DNA from: Spirirestis rafaelensis WJT71-NPBG6 | GTDB lineage: Bacteria > Cyanobacteriota > Cyanobacteriia > Cyanobacteriales > Nostocaceae | DNA: 59,698 bases | Assembly (NCBI GenBank): GCA_019359015.1 | Contig: JAHHID010000043.1 | Location: forward strand, 1 to 59,698 | Direction: 5' to 3' | Shown here: positions 9,558-18,599 of the stretch, in pieces | Numbering within the stretch: the stretch's first letter is position 1 | Layout: every line of letters starts with the position of its first letter | The notes under the pieces: model-generated | The model's database searches: none | The model's input: the letters and a program-made list of their open reading frames with translations, nothing else | What the model was told of the DNA's origin: nothing | Position numbers and translations under genes: made by a program

Positions 9558-10814
9558 CTGGAATTACTCTTATCTGTAAGCTTTCACATTAAATGCCATT
9601 CTCAATGCTCTATTCCCGATTACTAATCTCCACTTTGTTCTAGGAATAAGTGCAAGTTTGGAATTTGCATTTTCAAAAGAACAACGCTTCCTGACGATAC
9701 TGGTCAATCACTCCAGTTAAACCGCCAGATTCAACAAATAATTACGAATTGTTAAGCTAGTGCTTTCAGCAATCGATGTTGACCAGGGTTAGAATCTCAG
9801 CTTTTGAAAAACCTGATTCACCTCATGCTCATATAACGAATAAAGTTATTAGACTTTACTCGTGAGGAAGCTTCAAATCGTCATCTTCTTGTCTCATTGA
9901 AAAACCCAACGATATCCGTAGCGATCGCCGAATTGATCAATGGCTTCACAAGAACGTTAGTGTCTAAAAATCTTTTTCATCAGGGTGGACTAGCAGCCTC
10001 TATAGTTGTTTGGCTGCAATATACCTTTTGCAATTCCTGACTTGAGGTAGCTGTTAACTTTGTAGCGCCCTTCTGGGAATCATCAATGCATTTCATTGAG
10101 ATAGTCTGCACGGGCAAATTTTTGTGTTTGAGTGACTAATTTACACTTTAGCACAAGGTGGACATTTAACCGACAGTTGCCAATCATAATATCTGCGTTC
10201 TGGTCACAATAATTATGAAAAAATTCACTGCGATCGCGCTCTTATTTTAGATGGTTGAATTTGTGCGCTGGGTTATCTCAACCCAAAATGCGGTTAAGGC
10301 GATCGCTAACAATTGAGGATTGCTGTATTTTTGCATGATTTTTAATTGCACAGTATTTTTACTATGCGATCCTTTGGCAAGTATTTTGTCATCATGTTAG
10401 TTATCCCTGCTACAGAATATAAAATTACATCCATGTATAGGACTCCTATTTGATTTTTGAACAAGACCAAGAGATAATACGGAGATAAATACAAGTTTGA
10501 AAAGGCAGGAGGCAGAAGGCAGAGGGCAGAAGGAACAAGTCAAAAGGGGATTCAGACGCCTCCTGACTTGGAACTACTGAACAGGAGTTCAGTAGGGGTC
10601 TTAAACCCGTGTGACCGCAGGTCACAGGCAGAGGACAGGAATCAGAATTCGCTTCAGCATAGCTCCCTCCTGCCCTCTGCCTTTCTTCGATAACAGTAAA
10701 CAATGATAAGACAGCATTTACAAGCTGCTACACTCGCAGTGCAAGTATCGCGTCAATATTCAAGAGAGGGAACTGCACTTGATGCGATCGCGCTCACTAC
10801 AAGACTTTATAGAT
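9558..10814. other. Gene-poor region with decayed coding remnants and repeats
   Basis: No intact gene. On the minus strand around 9895-9945 a short frame reads 'EAIDQFGDRYGYRWVFQ' then stop, resembling the C-terminus of a VOC/PhnB-like protein. An overlapping frame around 9920-9970 reads 'FLDTNVLVKP', like a PIN-domain N-terminus; both cannot be real and each is too short to prove. From 10500 to 10690 lie G/A-rich interspersed repeats (AGGCAGAGGGCAGAAGG type). HIP1 sites are frequent. I regard the segment as degenerate DNA. Confidence 0.5.
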
Positions 10815-11100
10815 ATGCGTCCAGATGCGCGTGAAGTAAGGAAAGCGCTCTTCTGTCAAGCTGGTTTATCAAGGTTACTTGTACGATGAAATCCAAACAA
10901 TTCTAGACCTATCGCGAGGGTCAATCACGGGTTGGAAGCAAGCCTATGAGGAAACTGGAATTGATGGGCTGTGACTGAACTACAAAGGGAGGAAGAGCTA
11001 TCTGAATGCCGAACAACGTCAAGAGGTGTTAAGTTGGCTGCAAACACAGGATTATTGGGAGCTTGGGGAACTAAAGTATCAACTACACGAGCGAGGTAGT
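10815..11100 (+). pseudogene. IS630-family transposase, N-terminal fragment
   Basis: The start reads 'MRPDAREVRKAL', then after a one-base shift the frame continues with helix-turn-helix sequence 'YDEIQTILDLSRGSITGWKQ', 'AYEETGIDGL', a TGA stop, then 'GRKSYLNAEQRQEVLSWLQ' and 'DYWELGELKYQL'. This order is the N-terminal DNA-binding region of IS630-type transposases. The DDE catalytic part is absent: the match ends near 11100 and is followed by a different repeat. It is a relic and cannot be active. Confidence 0.75.
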
Positions 11101-11126
11101 TGGAACAGGCAGAGCCTCTAAAAAGG

Positions 11127-11155
11127 CATTCCCAGGCTGGAGCCTGGGAACGAGA
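11127..11155. repeat. Interspersed hairpin repeat (TTCCCAGGCT...AGCCTGGGAA)
   Basis: Perfect 10-bp arms 11129-11138 and 11141-11150 separated by two bases, within the sequence type CATTCCCAGGCTGGAGCCTG common as an interspersed repeat in Nostocales. It lies just downstream of the PRC-barrel gene on the minus strand. There is no strong T-run, so terminator activity is uncertain. Confidence 0.6.
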
Positions 11156-11163
11156 CAAAAAAC

Positions 11164-12150
11164 TTAATATCCGCCTTCTTCTTCGTATTCTGGCTGTCTT
11201 TCTTTAACTTTCTTGGGAATATTTATCGGCTTTGGTGCATCATCCCAAGCATCGCTGTCTAAATCGTCGTCGTAATCGTCGTAGTCGTCGGTGTATGGCT
11301 TGTTGTTGACGGGTTTGGCTTCGTAACTAATGGGTTTTTGATATTTGTCTTTACCCGTTGCCTCACTCCAGTTATCTTCCTCGTCGTCTTCTTCGTACTG
11401 AATTGACTCATACTGTCTGGCTTCGACAGCGCGACGTATGGGGACTTCTTCCTCAATATAGTCTTCGTCCCATTCTTGCGCTACGGGTTCGGGAGTGCGA
11501 ATTTTTGGCTTGGGTGGCTGCAAAGGCACTCCGCTTGGCAGTTGTTTGTCTGGTGTGACTGCGCGAGGAGTATAATCATAAGCCTCGTCTGCATCACGTT
11601 CCCAAGGTGCCTTGCCGATACCGATACGTTCGAGCAAACCGACTGATAACTGATTTACTCGTTCTTCGGCACCTTCAAAGACAATCAATCTATTAGGACC
11701 GGTGCTGACGATTTCTTCAACTGGCAATTCGTAGGTGCTGAGGAATTGTTCGGGAATTTGTGGTAATCCCAAAGAAGCGATGACGATTGAGTAAATTTTA
11801 CCTGTTTCGCCGTTGAATTTGAAGCCCCGCACTCTACCTAACCCTTCGCCGGTTTCAGTAATTACTTCCCAGTTAACTAGGTTGCTGTAAGCATCAATCT
11901 CTACATCTTCTATGGCATCCTCGTTGTCAACTAGGATGGCATCGCCAAACTGACTGATGCTGTTGAGGTACATGTAGCGCGGAATACCCGAAACAGAGAT
12001 CAGGCTATCTCGCAAACTAAGAGCCACAACCTCTCTTTGGTCTATATCTACCCAAACTTGACTCACAATTCCTAGCCGTTTGGCGTTGTCGCGGGTGATT
12101 ACCTGGGTGTTTAAAATATCAGAGCGTCTAATTGTTTGTTCAGAGGTCAT
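11164..12150 (-). CDS. PRC-barrel domain protein next to smc
   Basis: A 328-residue cytoplasmic protein with two PRC-barrel domains, about residues 8-85 ('MTSEQTIRRSDILNTQVITRDNAKRLGIV' region) and 90-165 ('NWEVITETGEGLGRVRGFKFNG'). These are followed by a proline-rich linker and a strongly acidic, probably disordered tail ('DDYDDYDDDLDSDAWDD'). PRC barrels are small beta-barrels found in RimM and photosynthetic reaction centre subunit H and usually mediate protein contacts. It starts 59 bp downstream of the smc stop on the same strand, so the two are probably co-transcribed. I infer a role near SMC or chromosome organisation, but no direct function is shown. Confidence 0.8.
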   Translation of the reverse strand: MTSEQTIRRSDILNTQVITRDNAKRLGIVSQVWVDIDQREVVALSLRDSLISVSGIPRYMYLNSISQFGDAILVDNEDAIEDVEIDAYSNLVNWEVITETGEGLGRVRGFKFNGETGKIYSIVIASLGLPQIPEQFLSTYELPVEEIVSTGPNRLIVFEGAEERVNQLSVGLLERIGIGKAPWERDADEAYDYTPRAVTPDKQLPSGVPLQPPKPKIRTPEPVAQEWDEDYIEEEVPIRRAVEARQYESIQYEEDDEEDNWSEATGKDKYQKPISYEAKPVNNKPYTDDYDDYDDDLDSDAWDDAPKPINIPKKVKERQPEYEEEGGY

Positions 12151-12209
12151 TCGCTTGCCGAGTCCTGATCTCGAATCCGGTTAATATATACACTATTATT
12201 AACAAAAAC

Positions 12210-15200
12210 TCAAGCCGATGTATGGTCATATGGCAACTTAATGCCCAAAACTTGGGTGTAAGCTCCTCGTGCTTGAGTAACGCCAATTGTGCGTTCGGCT
12301 GATTCTATCATCGGGCGACGCAAACTAACAACTATGAATTGTGCTTGTTGCGCCTCTTGCTTAATCATTTTAGCTAATCGTTCTACATTTGCTCCATCTA
12401 GAAACATATCTACTTCGTCAAAGGCGTAAAATGGCGATGGGCGGTAGCGTTGCAGAGCAAAAATAAAACTCAGTGCTGTGAGGGATTTTTCTCCCCCAGA
12501 CATAGAAGCTAGTCTCTGTACGGGTTTACCTTTGGGATGTGCAACTAAATTCAATCCGCTGCTAAATGGATCTTCAGGATTTTCAAGTTGTAAGTAGCCG
12601 TCACCTTCAGAAAGCGTAGCAAAAATTGATTGAAAGTTTTCATTCACCGCGTCGAAGGCTTCTTTAAAAGCGCGTTGCCGCAATGTGGTAAAGTTTTCAA
12701 TCCGCAAAAGTAGTTCGGTACGTTCCCCTTCTAATGTCTGTAATTTTTCCGTAAGTTCATTCAAACGGTTTGAAGTGCGTTCGTACTCTTCTAGCGCGAG
12801 CATGTTCACTGGTTCCATCGCTTGTAGACGTTTGGAAAGCGATCGCAATTCTTTCTGCAATTCTTCTAAGTCTACTTTATTGGGTACTTCTGGTAAAGGG
12901 CTGGGCAATTCTGGGGCTAAAATTTGTAGTTGCTCTCTGACTGCGGTTAATTCATCGCGTCGGGTTTGTTGAGTTTCTTGTAGTTTTTGCAGTTCCCATT
13001 GTAATTGTTGCTGACGCAGTGAGGACTCACGCAATTCTTGTTCTGTGCGATCGCGTTTTTGTTTTTCTTCTCCTAAATTCGCTTCTAGTTCAGTCAATTT
13101 GGCGCGAGTTTCGGCTATTTGCGTGCTAATCGCTGTGATTTGTGTAGAGACGCGATATATCGCGTCTCTACATGATGTCTGTTGCGTTTGATACTCGCCA
13201 ATTCGCTGTTCCCCTTCTTCAATTTTCTCTTGCAAACGCTGCTGCTGATTTTCGAGATTTTTTAATCTTTGCTCGGCTTCTCTTAACGCAGTTTCGCGTT
13301 GTTGCAATTGTTGCTCTTGAACTTTAATTATTGCCTGGATTTCTTGCCATTCGCTGGGAGTTTGCGAGGCTTCCAACTCTGATAAAGTATGTCGTAATTG
13401 TTGCAGTTGATGTTCTTGTCCTGGTAATTCCCGATCCAAAACTTCTAAGCGGGTTTGAGCAACGGTTAACTTTTCCCTATTTTGGGAAAGCTGCGATCGC
13501 GTTCCTTCTAATTGCGCTGTCAAAGTTTTTATTTCTTTTTGTAACTGCTCTAATTGCAGTTGTTGTTCTCTTTTCGCCTGACGCGCTTCTGTCACCTCTT
13601 GTGAGAGCCTTTTAGCTCTAACGGAAAGAGTATTTATCGCTTCCCCACAACGTTCTAAAACGCGCTCAATTTCATTTAAGCGATTTTTCAAAGCAATAAC
13701 TTCATCAGATTCCGCTGCTTCCACCGTACCAAAGCGCAACGCCGATCGCTGAGTGTTACTTCCACCAGTCATCGCGCCGCTGGTTTCCAACAATTCGCCT
13801 TGGAGAGTGACGATGCGGTATAATCCTAACTGCTTGCGTGCTTGCTCGATGGAGTCAAACACGACCGTATTACCAAGAACGTAGTTGAATATATCTCGAT
13901 AACGGCGATCGCATTCAACTAAATTCACCGCATAATCGACAAACCCGTTCGCATAACGCAGCGTTGCATCTTGGACATATTTAGATGCATTGATTTTATT
14001 TAACGGTAAAAAAGTTGCTCTCCCCGCACGCTTTTGTTTCAGCAGTTCAATTCCCGCAGCGGCGATACTGTCATCTTCTACCACAATATGTCCCAAACGT
14101 CCACCGGCACAAATTTCTAAAGCGAGTTGATAGCGCGGTTCAACTCGTCCTAACTGTACAACTAACCCGCATACACCCGGCATTCCCGATTGTAAAATAA
14201 CTTTGCTTGCTTGGGTTCCTTGTACTTCTTGCTGTGCGGCAACTTGCGCTTCTAATTTATCTAAAGAACGTTGTTTTTCTCGTTGTTCAGAAAGCAACCT
14301 TTTTTGCGTTTCTTGTTGAAGTTGCAGCTCTTGATCTGTAGCGACTAAAGTTTGCGCTAAGTTTTGAATCGGTTCGGTAGAAGCATTAAATTCTGTTTGC
14401 AGTTGCGTACATTCAGCTTGTTTCTCTGCTAGTAAAGGTTCATCACGTTCAACTAAGTGAGTTTGTTCTTGAATCAACTCTTGTAATTGATTATTGCGTT
14501 CCCGGAGTTGCGCTTGCTCAGTGCGTTGAGGTTCCAGAGTTTGCAGCAAACTCTCAATTTGACGGTTTAGCGCAGTTTGTTGCTGTACCCAAGCTTCACT
14601 AGCGGAAGCAATTTCCGCAGCAGCTTCACGAGAACCTTCCAAACTTTGTCGTGCTTCATCTCTTTGTTCCCGTAAAGAGGCAATTAATTGCGTCTCTACA
14701 ATTTGTTGCTGAGATTGTTGTTCTAAAGAAGCTTGATATTGTTGAATTTCTTGCGTTTGTTGTTGCAGACGCTTTGCCGTTTCTTGAAAAGCTGTTTCTA
14801 ACTCACTTTGTTGACGTTGAAGTTGTTTACGTTCAGCTTCTTGAGTCGCCAAAGTAGATTGTACGGCTAAAACTTCCTCTTCTCCCAACGCTTTGACAAG
14901 TCGATTAAGTTCATCCAACTCAAGAGTTTTTTGGGCGATTTGAGAATCAAGGGTTGTTAATTGAGTTGAAATTTCTGTAGAAGTGCGATCGCCTGATTGA
15001 ATTTGATTCGCCAACTTTTCTTGTTGTGCTTGTAGAGTGCGCCATGATAACACAGCTTCCCAAGATTGTTTTTCGAGAAATTCCGTGCGAAGCTTTTGAT
15101 ATTTTTCCGCTTTAGCGCGGTCTTGAGAAAGGCGATCGCGTTGTGAAGTTAATTCCGTCTCAACAATTCGACAACTATCTTCTTTATCCTTAACTTCGTC

Positions 15201-15857
15201 TAAAGTACTTTTGGCTTGATTAATCTTGCGATCAAACGACGCTACCCCAGCCAATTCATCAATAATTTCCCGTCGCTCTCGCGCATTCATCGAGATAATG
15301 CTGGTAACATCCCCTTGCAAAACGACATTATAGCCTTCAGGATAAATCCGCAGGTCGTTTAATTGCTCATGTAAGTCCGTCAGGGTACAAGCTTCACCAT
15401 TGATGTAGTAATTCGATGTATAAGTTCCTTGGTGAGTGACTCGCAACCTGCGCGTTACACTCCAATCTGACGATTTGGGATTTGGAATTTGGGATTTGGG
15501 ATTTTCTTGTTCCCCAACTTCCCCATCTTCGGCAACTTCCTCAACTTCCTCACTCTGCGACTCTGCGACTCTGCGTGAGAAATCCTCATTTCCCAAATCA
15601 AACGTCACTGTCACACTAGCTTCAACAGTAGAACGTCCTTTACCGGTTTGAGTATTATTTACCAAATCCGGAAGGCGATCGGCTCGCATTCCCTTAGAGC
15701 TAGCCAGACCGAGGCAAAATAGCAGCGCGTCTAGTATATTAGACTTTCCGGAACCATTAGGACCAGAAATGACAGTAAACTCCGGCAGTAAAGGGACAGA
15801 AGTAGTACCGCCGAAGGATTTAAAATTAGTAAGTTCTACGCGCTTGATATGCACCAT
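12210..15857 (-). CDS. smc: Chromosome segregation protein SMC
   Basis: A 1215-residue SMC ATPase that dimerises and compacts and segregates the nucleoid. The Walker A motif 'GPNGSGKSN' is at residues 32-40. Two long coiled coils flank a hinge at about 530-690 ('GVCGLVVQLGRVEPRYQLALEICAG'). The ABC signature 'SMSGGEKSLTALSF' is near residue 1119 and Walker B 'FYAFDEVDMFLDG' near 1144. Length is at the upper end for bacterial SMC. Two tracts look inserted: residues about 99-130, an acidic, repeat-derived stretch with 'NPKSQIPNPKSS' in the N-terminal head, and residues about 894-905 ('CRDAIYRVSTQ') encoded by a 30-bp palindrome in the second coiled coil. Both keep the frame. The ATG at 15855-15857 gives the canonical N-terminus 'MVHIKRVELTNFKSF'. 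ScpA and ScpB are not in the window. Confidence 0.97.
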   Translation of the reverse strand: MVHIKRVELTNFKSFGGTTSVPLLPEFTVISGPNGSGKSNILDALLFCLGLASSKGMRADRLPDLVNNTQTGKGRSTVEASVTVTFDLGNEDFSRRVAESQSEEVEEVAEDGEVGEQENPKSQIPNPKSSDWSVTRRLRVTHQGTYTSNYYINGEACTLTDLHEQLNDLRIYPEGYNVVLQGDVTSIISMNARERREIIDELAGVASFDRKINQAKSTLDEVKDKEDSCRIVETELTSQRDRLSQDRAKAEKYQKLRTEFLEKQSWEAVLSWRTLQAQQEKLANQIQSGDRTSTEISTQLTTLDSQIAQKTLELDELNRLVKALGEEEVLAVQSTLATQEAERKQLQRQQSELETAFQETAKRLQQQTQEIQQYQASLEQQSQQQIVETQLIASLREQRDEARQSLEGSREAAAEIASASEAWVQQQTALNRQIESLLQTLEPQRTEQAQLRERNNQLQELIQEQTHLVERDEPLLAEKQAECTQLQTEFNASTEPIQNLAQTLVATDQELQLQQETQKRLLSEQREKQRSLDKLEAQVAAQQEVQGTQASKVILQSGMPGVCGLVVQLGRVEPRYQLALEICAGGRLGHIVVEDDSIAAAGIELLKQKRAGRATFLPLNKINASKYVQDATLRYANGFVDYAVNLVECDRRYRDIFNYVLGNTVVFDSIEQARKQLGLYRIVTLQGELLETSGAMTGGSNTQRSALRFGTVEAAESDEVIALKNRLNEIERVLERCGEAINTLSVRAKRLSQEVTEARQAKREQQLQLEQLQKEIKTLTAQLEGTRSQLSQNREKLTVAQTRLEVLDRELPGQEHQLQQLRHTLSELEASQTPSEWQEIQAIIKVQEQQLQQRETALREAEQRLKNLENQQQRLQEKIEEGEQRIGEYQTQQTSCRDAIYRVSTQITAISTQIAETRAKLTELEANLGEEKQKRDRTEQELRESSLRQQQLQWELQKLQETQQTRRDELTAVREQLQILAPELPSPLPEVPNKVDLEELQKELRSLSKRLQAMEPVNMLALEEYERTSNRLNELTEKLQTLEGERTELLLRIENFTTLRQRAFKEAFDAVNENFQSIFATLSEGDGYLQLENPEDPFSSGLNLVAHPKGKPVQRLASMSGGEKSLTALSFIFALQRYRPSPFYAFDEVDMFLDGANVERLAKMIKQEAQQAQFIVVSLRRPMIESAERTIGVTQARGAYTQVLGIKLPYDHTSA
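13143..13172. repeat. Perfect 30-bp palindrome inside smc
   Basis: Positions 13143-13172 form a loopless perfect palindrome centred on ATATAT with arms of type TGTAGAGACGCGATA. The same GTAGAGACGCGA/TCGCGTCTCTAC family occurs outside genes (near 32249-32276 and 48607-48656) and in the GVxx ATPase gene. Here it encodes ten residues of the second coiled coil. Confidence 0.8.
15473..15580. repeat. Repeat-derived insert in the smc head region
   Basis: Positions 15473-15505 are GGGATTTGG/GAATTTGGGATT tandem units, and 15553-15580 match the CTCTGCG-repeat family ending TGCGTGAGA that occurs between genes near 27680 and 35240. Together they encode the acidic, low-complexity insert at SMC residues about 92-128. 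Confidence 0.7.
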
Positions 15858-16497
15858 AAGGCGCTATCTGTCTAACCTAACAAGGTACAAGTCTATCAAT
15901 TAAATCAAGATTCGCAACATTTTGCCATCGGAAATTAAGAATTATTGCATTGGAGCGGCTTTTCTCTGGTTAGAACGCTCTTCACAAAGCTGTGAAGCTT
16001 TTAATTTTCTCGTTGAGGGGGAGAGGGGGAGAAAGTTTTAGGACAAATTGTAAGCGCAACAGCTTCTGATAAATTAACCTCGAATCGCGGAATCCCGCAC
16101 CCACAAGGAAACGAAGTGGAGTAGGGTGGAATGAATAGCGAGGTAAAAACGGTCAACATACTAAGTACAATTAAGCCTAAAAGCGTAGCGTTTTTAAATG
16201 CATCGAGACACAATCGCATTGCATCGGGTGACAATCGCATTGCATCGGGAAACAATCGCATTGCATCGGGAAACAATCGCATTGTATCGGGAAACAATCG
16301 CATTGTACTCTTATTGCAAAATTTAATTCGCGCTCGTATTCATGAAGTGCTGTACAAAGAAACTGAAAAGGACTTGATTGCTAATAGCGTAACGTAGAGC
16401 AACTTTCCGACTAGAACTGCGAAAAATCTATAATTCACGTCTGCTTCTATCCTAGCCTGATTGTAAAATTACATTTAATTTGAGAGTAAATTAAGCA
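15858..16497. other. Gap upstream of smc with tandem repeats
   Basis: This 640-bp gap holds the smc leader and a block of 21-bp tandem repeats listed separately. Short frames through the repeats on both strands encode only the repeat (NRIASGN or MRLFPDA units) and are not convincing genes. Confidence 0.5.
16210..16306 (+). repeat. 21-bp tandem repeats, about 4.7 copies
   Basis: Units begin at 16210, 16231, 16252, 16273 and 16294 with consensus ACAATCGCATTGCATCGGGA plus one A. The unit length is three heptanucleotides. Copies differ at one or two positions. Confidence 0.85.
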
Positions 16498-16804
16498 ATG
16501 ACTACAACTTTAGATGCTAGAAACCTGAGCTTAGAAATTGTTCGGCAGCTTTTCAAATTTGAAGAGCAATTCAATAGACCTCTTGCAAAAGTCTTTTTGG
16601 CACTGTCGTGAGAAGCTTTTTTCCTACCCTTTCCCCTTTCCCCTTTCCCCTTTCCCCTACTTCTGCAAGAAGTCTAATAACTCATTTACATCATTACTAT
16701 CTCTGGAATCTCTAACAGAGTTGGAACAGCAAGAACTGTTGCAAATCCAGAATATTTTTCGTGACTACTACTCAGAAGGTAAAATATCCGAAGGGCAAAT
16801 ATAG
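16498..16804 (+). pseudogene. Small cyanobacterial gene split by a MITE and truncated
   Basis: ATG at 16498 reads 'MTTTLDARNLSLEIVRQL' and 'FKFEEQFN', then enters a 100-bp inserted element with a stop. After the element the frame resumes with 'NSFTSLLSLESLTELEQQE' and 'FRDYYSEGKISEGQI' then TAG at 16802-16804. Joined, the two halves give about 68 residues that resemble the N-terminus of a cyanobacterial family often annotated as a restriction-endonuclease-like protein; family members run on past 'SEGQ' for some 40 residues or more. So this copy has an insertion and an early stop. The function of the family is not established. Confidence 0.75.
16576..16675. mobile_element. 100-bp MITE inserted in a coding sequence
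   Basis: The ends AGACCTCTTGCAAAAGT and ACTTCTGCAAGAAGTCT are imperfect inverted repeats. The element is flanked by AAT on both sides (16573-16575 and 16676-16678); a TA duplication shifted by one base is equally compatible. The interior has five CCCTTTC-type units. A further copy of the end (TTAGACTTCTTGCAAAAGTC) occurs at 39904-39923. TA target and this end type would fit mobilisation by an IS630/mariner-type transposase (inference). Confidence 0.75.
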
Positions 16805-16830
16805 CGATTGCATTTACAATTTAAAATTTT

Positions 16831-16868
16831 CTAGTTAGCGCTAAGTCAAAAGATAGCGCCAACTAAAA
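16831..16868. terminator. Possible bidirectional hairpin terminator
   Basis: CTAGTTAGCGCTA (16831-16843) pairs with TAGCGCCAACTA (16854-16865), with one mismatch or wobble, around a 10-nt loop. A-rich sequence follows and T-rich sequence precedes it, so it could terminate in both directions between the small pseudogene and the glycosyltransferase-like gene. Confidence 0.4.
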
Positions 16869-16942
16869 AATTACCACATTAATTTTGATAGTCGCTTACG
16901 CCTTCGTCTGAATCGGAACATAAGCGAAACTGATGACAACTT

Positions 16943-17878
16943 TTAAGAGCGACGGATAAAGCGTCCAATCGCAGCTGCACTACGCAGAGCAATTTTTTTC
17001 TGGCTGTATTGCGCTGGCGAATATAGTTGAATAGGTGTTTGAGTGTTTAGCCAATATGCTTTGTCTGTCATAGTTGGAGGTACACCTTCCAAAGCCTTAA
17101 AAATCAATTGTTTGCGCCACGGTTTTATTTGCGCTCCTGATGCATGTGACATAATACCGACACTGGCACCACCAAAATCCATTCCCATTCGACTAACAGT
17201 GCTTAGTGGTACATTCGTCAACATGAGCGCCAAGTTAAGGATACATTGATCGCTTTGGAAATAGGGATAACGCCCTAATGAAAGATTGAAATCACTGAGA
17301 TTGATGTATCCTGCGGATTCAAAGGTTTCTAGTAATTGCTGCCACAGCGAAAGTATGGACTTTTGGTTTTGCCTCACTCCAATAAAGCCAGAATTGTAGT
17401 ATCGGTCTGTTTCGCGATGGCATACATAACCATAGCGTTCAGCAAGTTCTTTCCAGGCTAATCGATTAGGATGATTAACGGGCATATAGTCATAAGCATC
17501 CTCACATAAGGTAATTCCGCGACTTACCCACTGTTCGTAGAAATCCCAGGAACTTTTGTTGACAATATCAGGATCGAAATAAAATAATGCTTCAACTTCT
17601 GGGCAATAACTTTCCCAAAGTTGAAGCATAAAATCGGGTTTGTAATTAGACAAAAACTTTGAGGTATTTAGCTCAATGAATCGAATTACACAATCGGATG
17701 CTAGAGAAAACTCTTGATAAGCTTGATCACTTTTAAGAGGTTTAGCCCAAGGTGGCAAAGTTCCACGATAGCCTACCCAAACTACCCCGCGAAAACCATG
17801 ATTATAAAGAGAGTTGGCTAAAACTCCTACGCCGTAGTGATAGTCACCTTCAAATAAAGTACAAATAGCTGTGAGCAT
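16943..17878 (-). CDS. Glycosyltransferase-like protein (GT-A fold, GT8-like)
   Basis: About 311 residues, cytoplasmic. The beginning 'MLTAICTLFEGDYHYGVGVLANSLYNHGF' is typical of GT8-like enzymes that scan 'fill-in' glycosyl transfer proteins. 'EALFYFDPDIV' (near residue 98) is a likely metal-binding DxD-type motif, and 'YYNSGFIGVRQ' and 'FQSDQCILNLAL' match conserved GT8 regions. The nucleotide sugar and acceptor are unknown; cell-surface polysaccharide synthesis is the usual setting. I prefer the ATG at 17876-17878 over a GTG two codons upstream because GGA stands about ten bases before it. It stands alone on its strand. Confidence 0.7.
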   Translation of the reverse strand: MLTAICTLFEGDYHYGVGVLANSLYNHGFRGVVWVGYRGTLPPWAKPLKSDQAYQEFSLASDCVIRFIELNTSKFLSNYKPDFMLQLWESYCPEVEALFYFDPDIVNKSSWDFYEQWVSRGITLCEDAYDYMPVNHPNRLAWKELAERYGYVCHRETDRYYNSGFIGVRQNQKSILSLWQQLLETFESAGYINLSDFNLSLGRYPYFQSDQCILNLALMLTNVPLSTVSRMGMDFGGASVGIMSHASGAQIKPWRKQLIFKALEGVPPTMTDKAYWLNTQTPIQLYSPAQYSQKKIALRSAAAIGRFIRRS

Positions 17879-18374
17879 AGACACTATCCATTTATATGAT
17901 GTACCTGATGTGCAAATAATTTTCTCAGTGAGACGCGTTCAAAGCATTGTTGAGAGATTCGCTGAACAGGCTCGCTAGTTATGCTAGATCAGAAATTAAT
18001 TTCTGGCGATAATCTGCGGATAGATTTAAGCTTATTTATCAATTAAATCTGAAGTTTGTACAAGGCGATCGCAGCTAGTTACTTCAACTGCGTAAGTTTA
18101 AAATTATAAAATTTTGCAAAGTAAAGAAACTGATGTCTTCTACAACACAAGATGATGATACGTTAACCAAGATGCCGTTCTTGGGAAATAATTTTTGAAG
18201 CGAATCTGGATACGTTTGTACTGAAAAGAGGGATGGTGATTTTTATTCCATGCGATTTAGATTTTGAGTCTGATAAAAAATGTTTAGGCGATCGCGCTGA
18301 AAAAAACAAAACAGAGGTACTTTCATCCCTCTCCCGATAGAGGTAGAATATTGAGAAGATTAAACCTTGGTGTG
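17879..18374. other. Intergenic region, no gene recognised
   Basis: About 500 bases between divergent genes. HIP1 sites occur near 18065 and 18290. Short frames are present but none resembles a family I know. It should contain the promoters of the glycosyltransferase-like gene and of the toxin-antitoxin operon. Confidence 0.4.
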
Positions 18375-18599
18375 ATGAGTATGCATCCGTTATTGAAAGT
18401 TGACATTTCCCAATTAAGTGTAGCCGAGCGCATACAACTTGCCGAGGATTTGTGGGATAGCATCCTCACTACACCTGCGGCAGTACGTGTCAGTGAGGCT
18501 CAACAGCAAGAATTAGACCGACGCCTAGAAGAATACCACCAAAACCCAATGCAGGGTTCAAGCTGGGAACACATGAAGCAAAGACTGGGTTTTTCATAA
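18375..18599 (+). CDS. Addiction module antitoxin (type II)
   Basis: A 74-residue protein of the 'putative addiction module component' family (PF09720-like). The N-terminus 'HPLLKVDISQLSVAERIQLAEDLWDSI' and the C-terminal helix are typical, with 'QQQELDRRLEEYHQNP' as the toxin-wrapping part. Its job is to bind and neutralise the following ParE/RelE-like toxin and probably repress the operon. ATG at 18375 gives 'MSMHPLLK'; ATG at 18381 is an equal alternative. The stop TAA (18597-18599) overlaps the toxin ATG by one base, a sign of translational coupling. Confidence 0.85.
   Translation: MSMHPLLKVDISQLSVAERIQLAEDLWDSILTTPAAVRVSEAQQQELDRRLEEYHQNPMQGSSWEHMKQRLGFS

Noticed and set aside
9895-9970. 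Competing PIN-domain and VOC-domain remnants
   Set aside because: Each is under 20 residues, they overlap in different frames, and neither has flanking support.
16131-16397. Frame with NRIASGN heptapeptide repeats
   Set aside because: Only the 21-bp tandem repeat keeps it open; the other strand is open too, and no start signal or family supports it.
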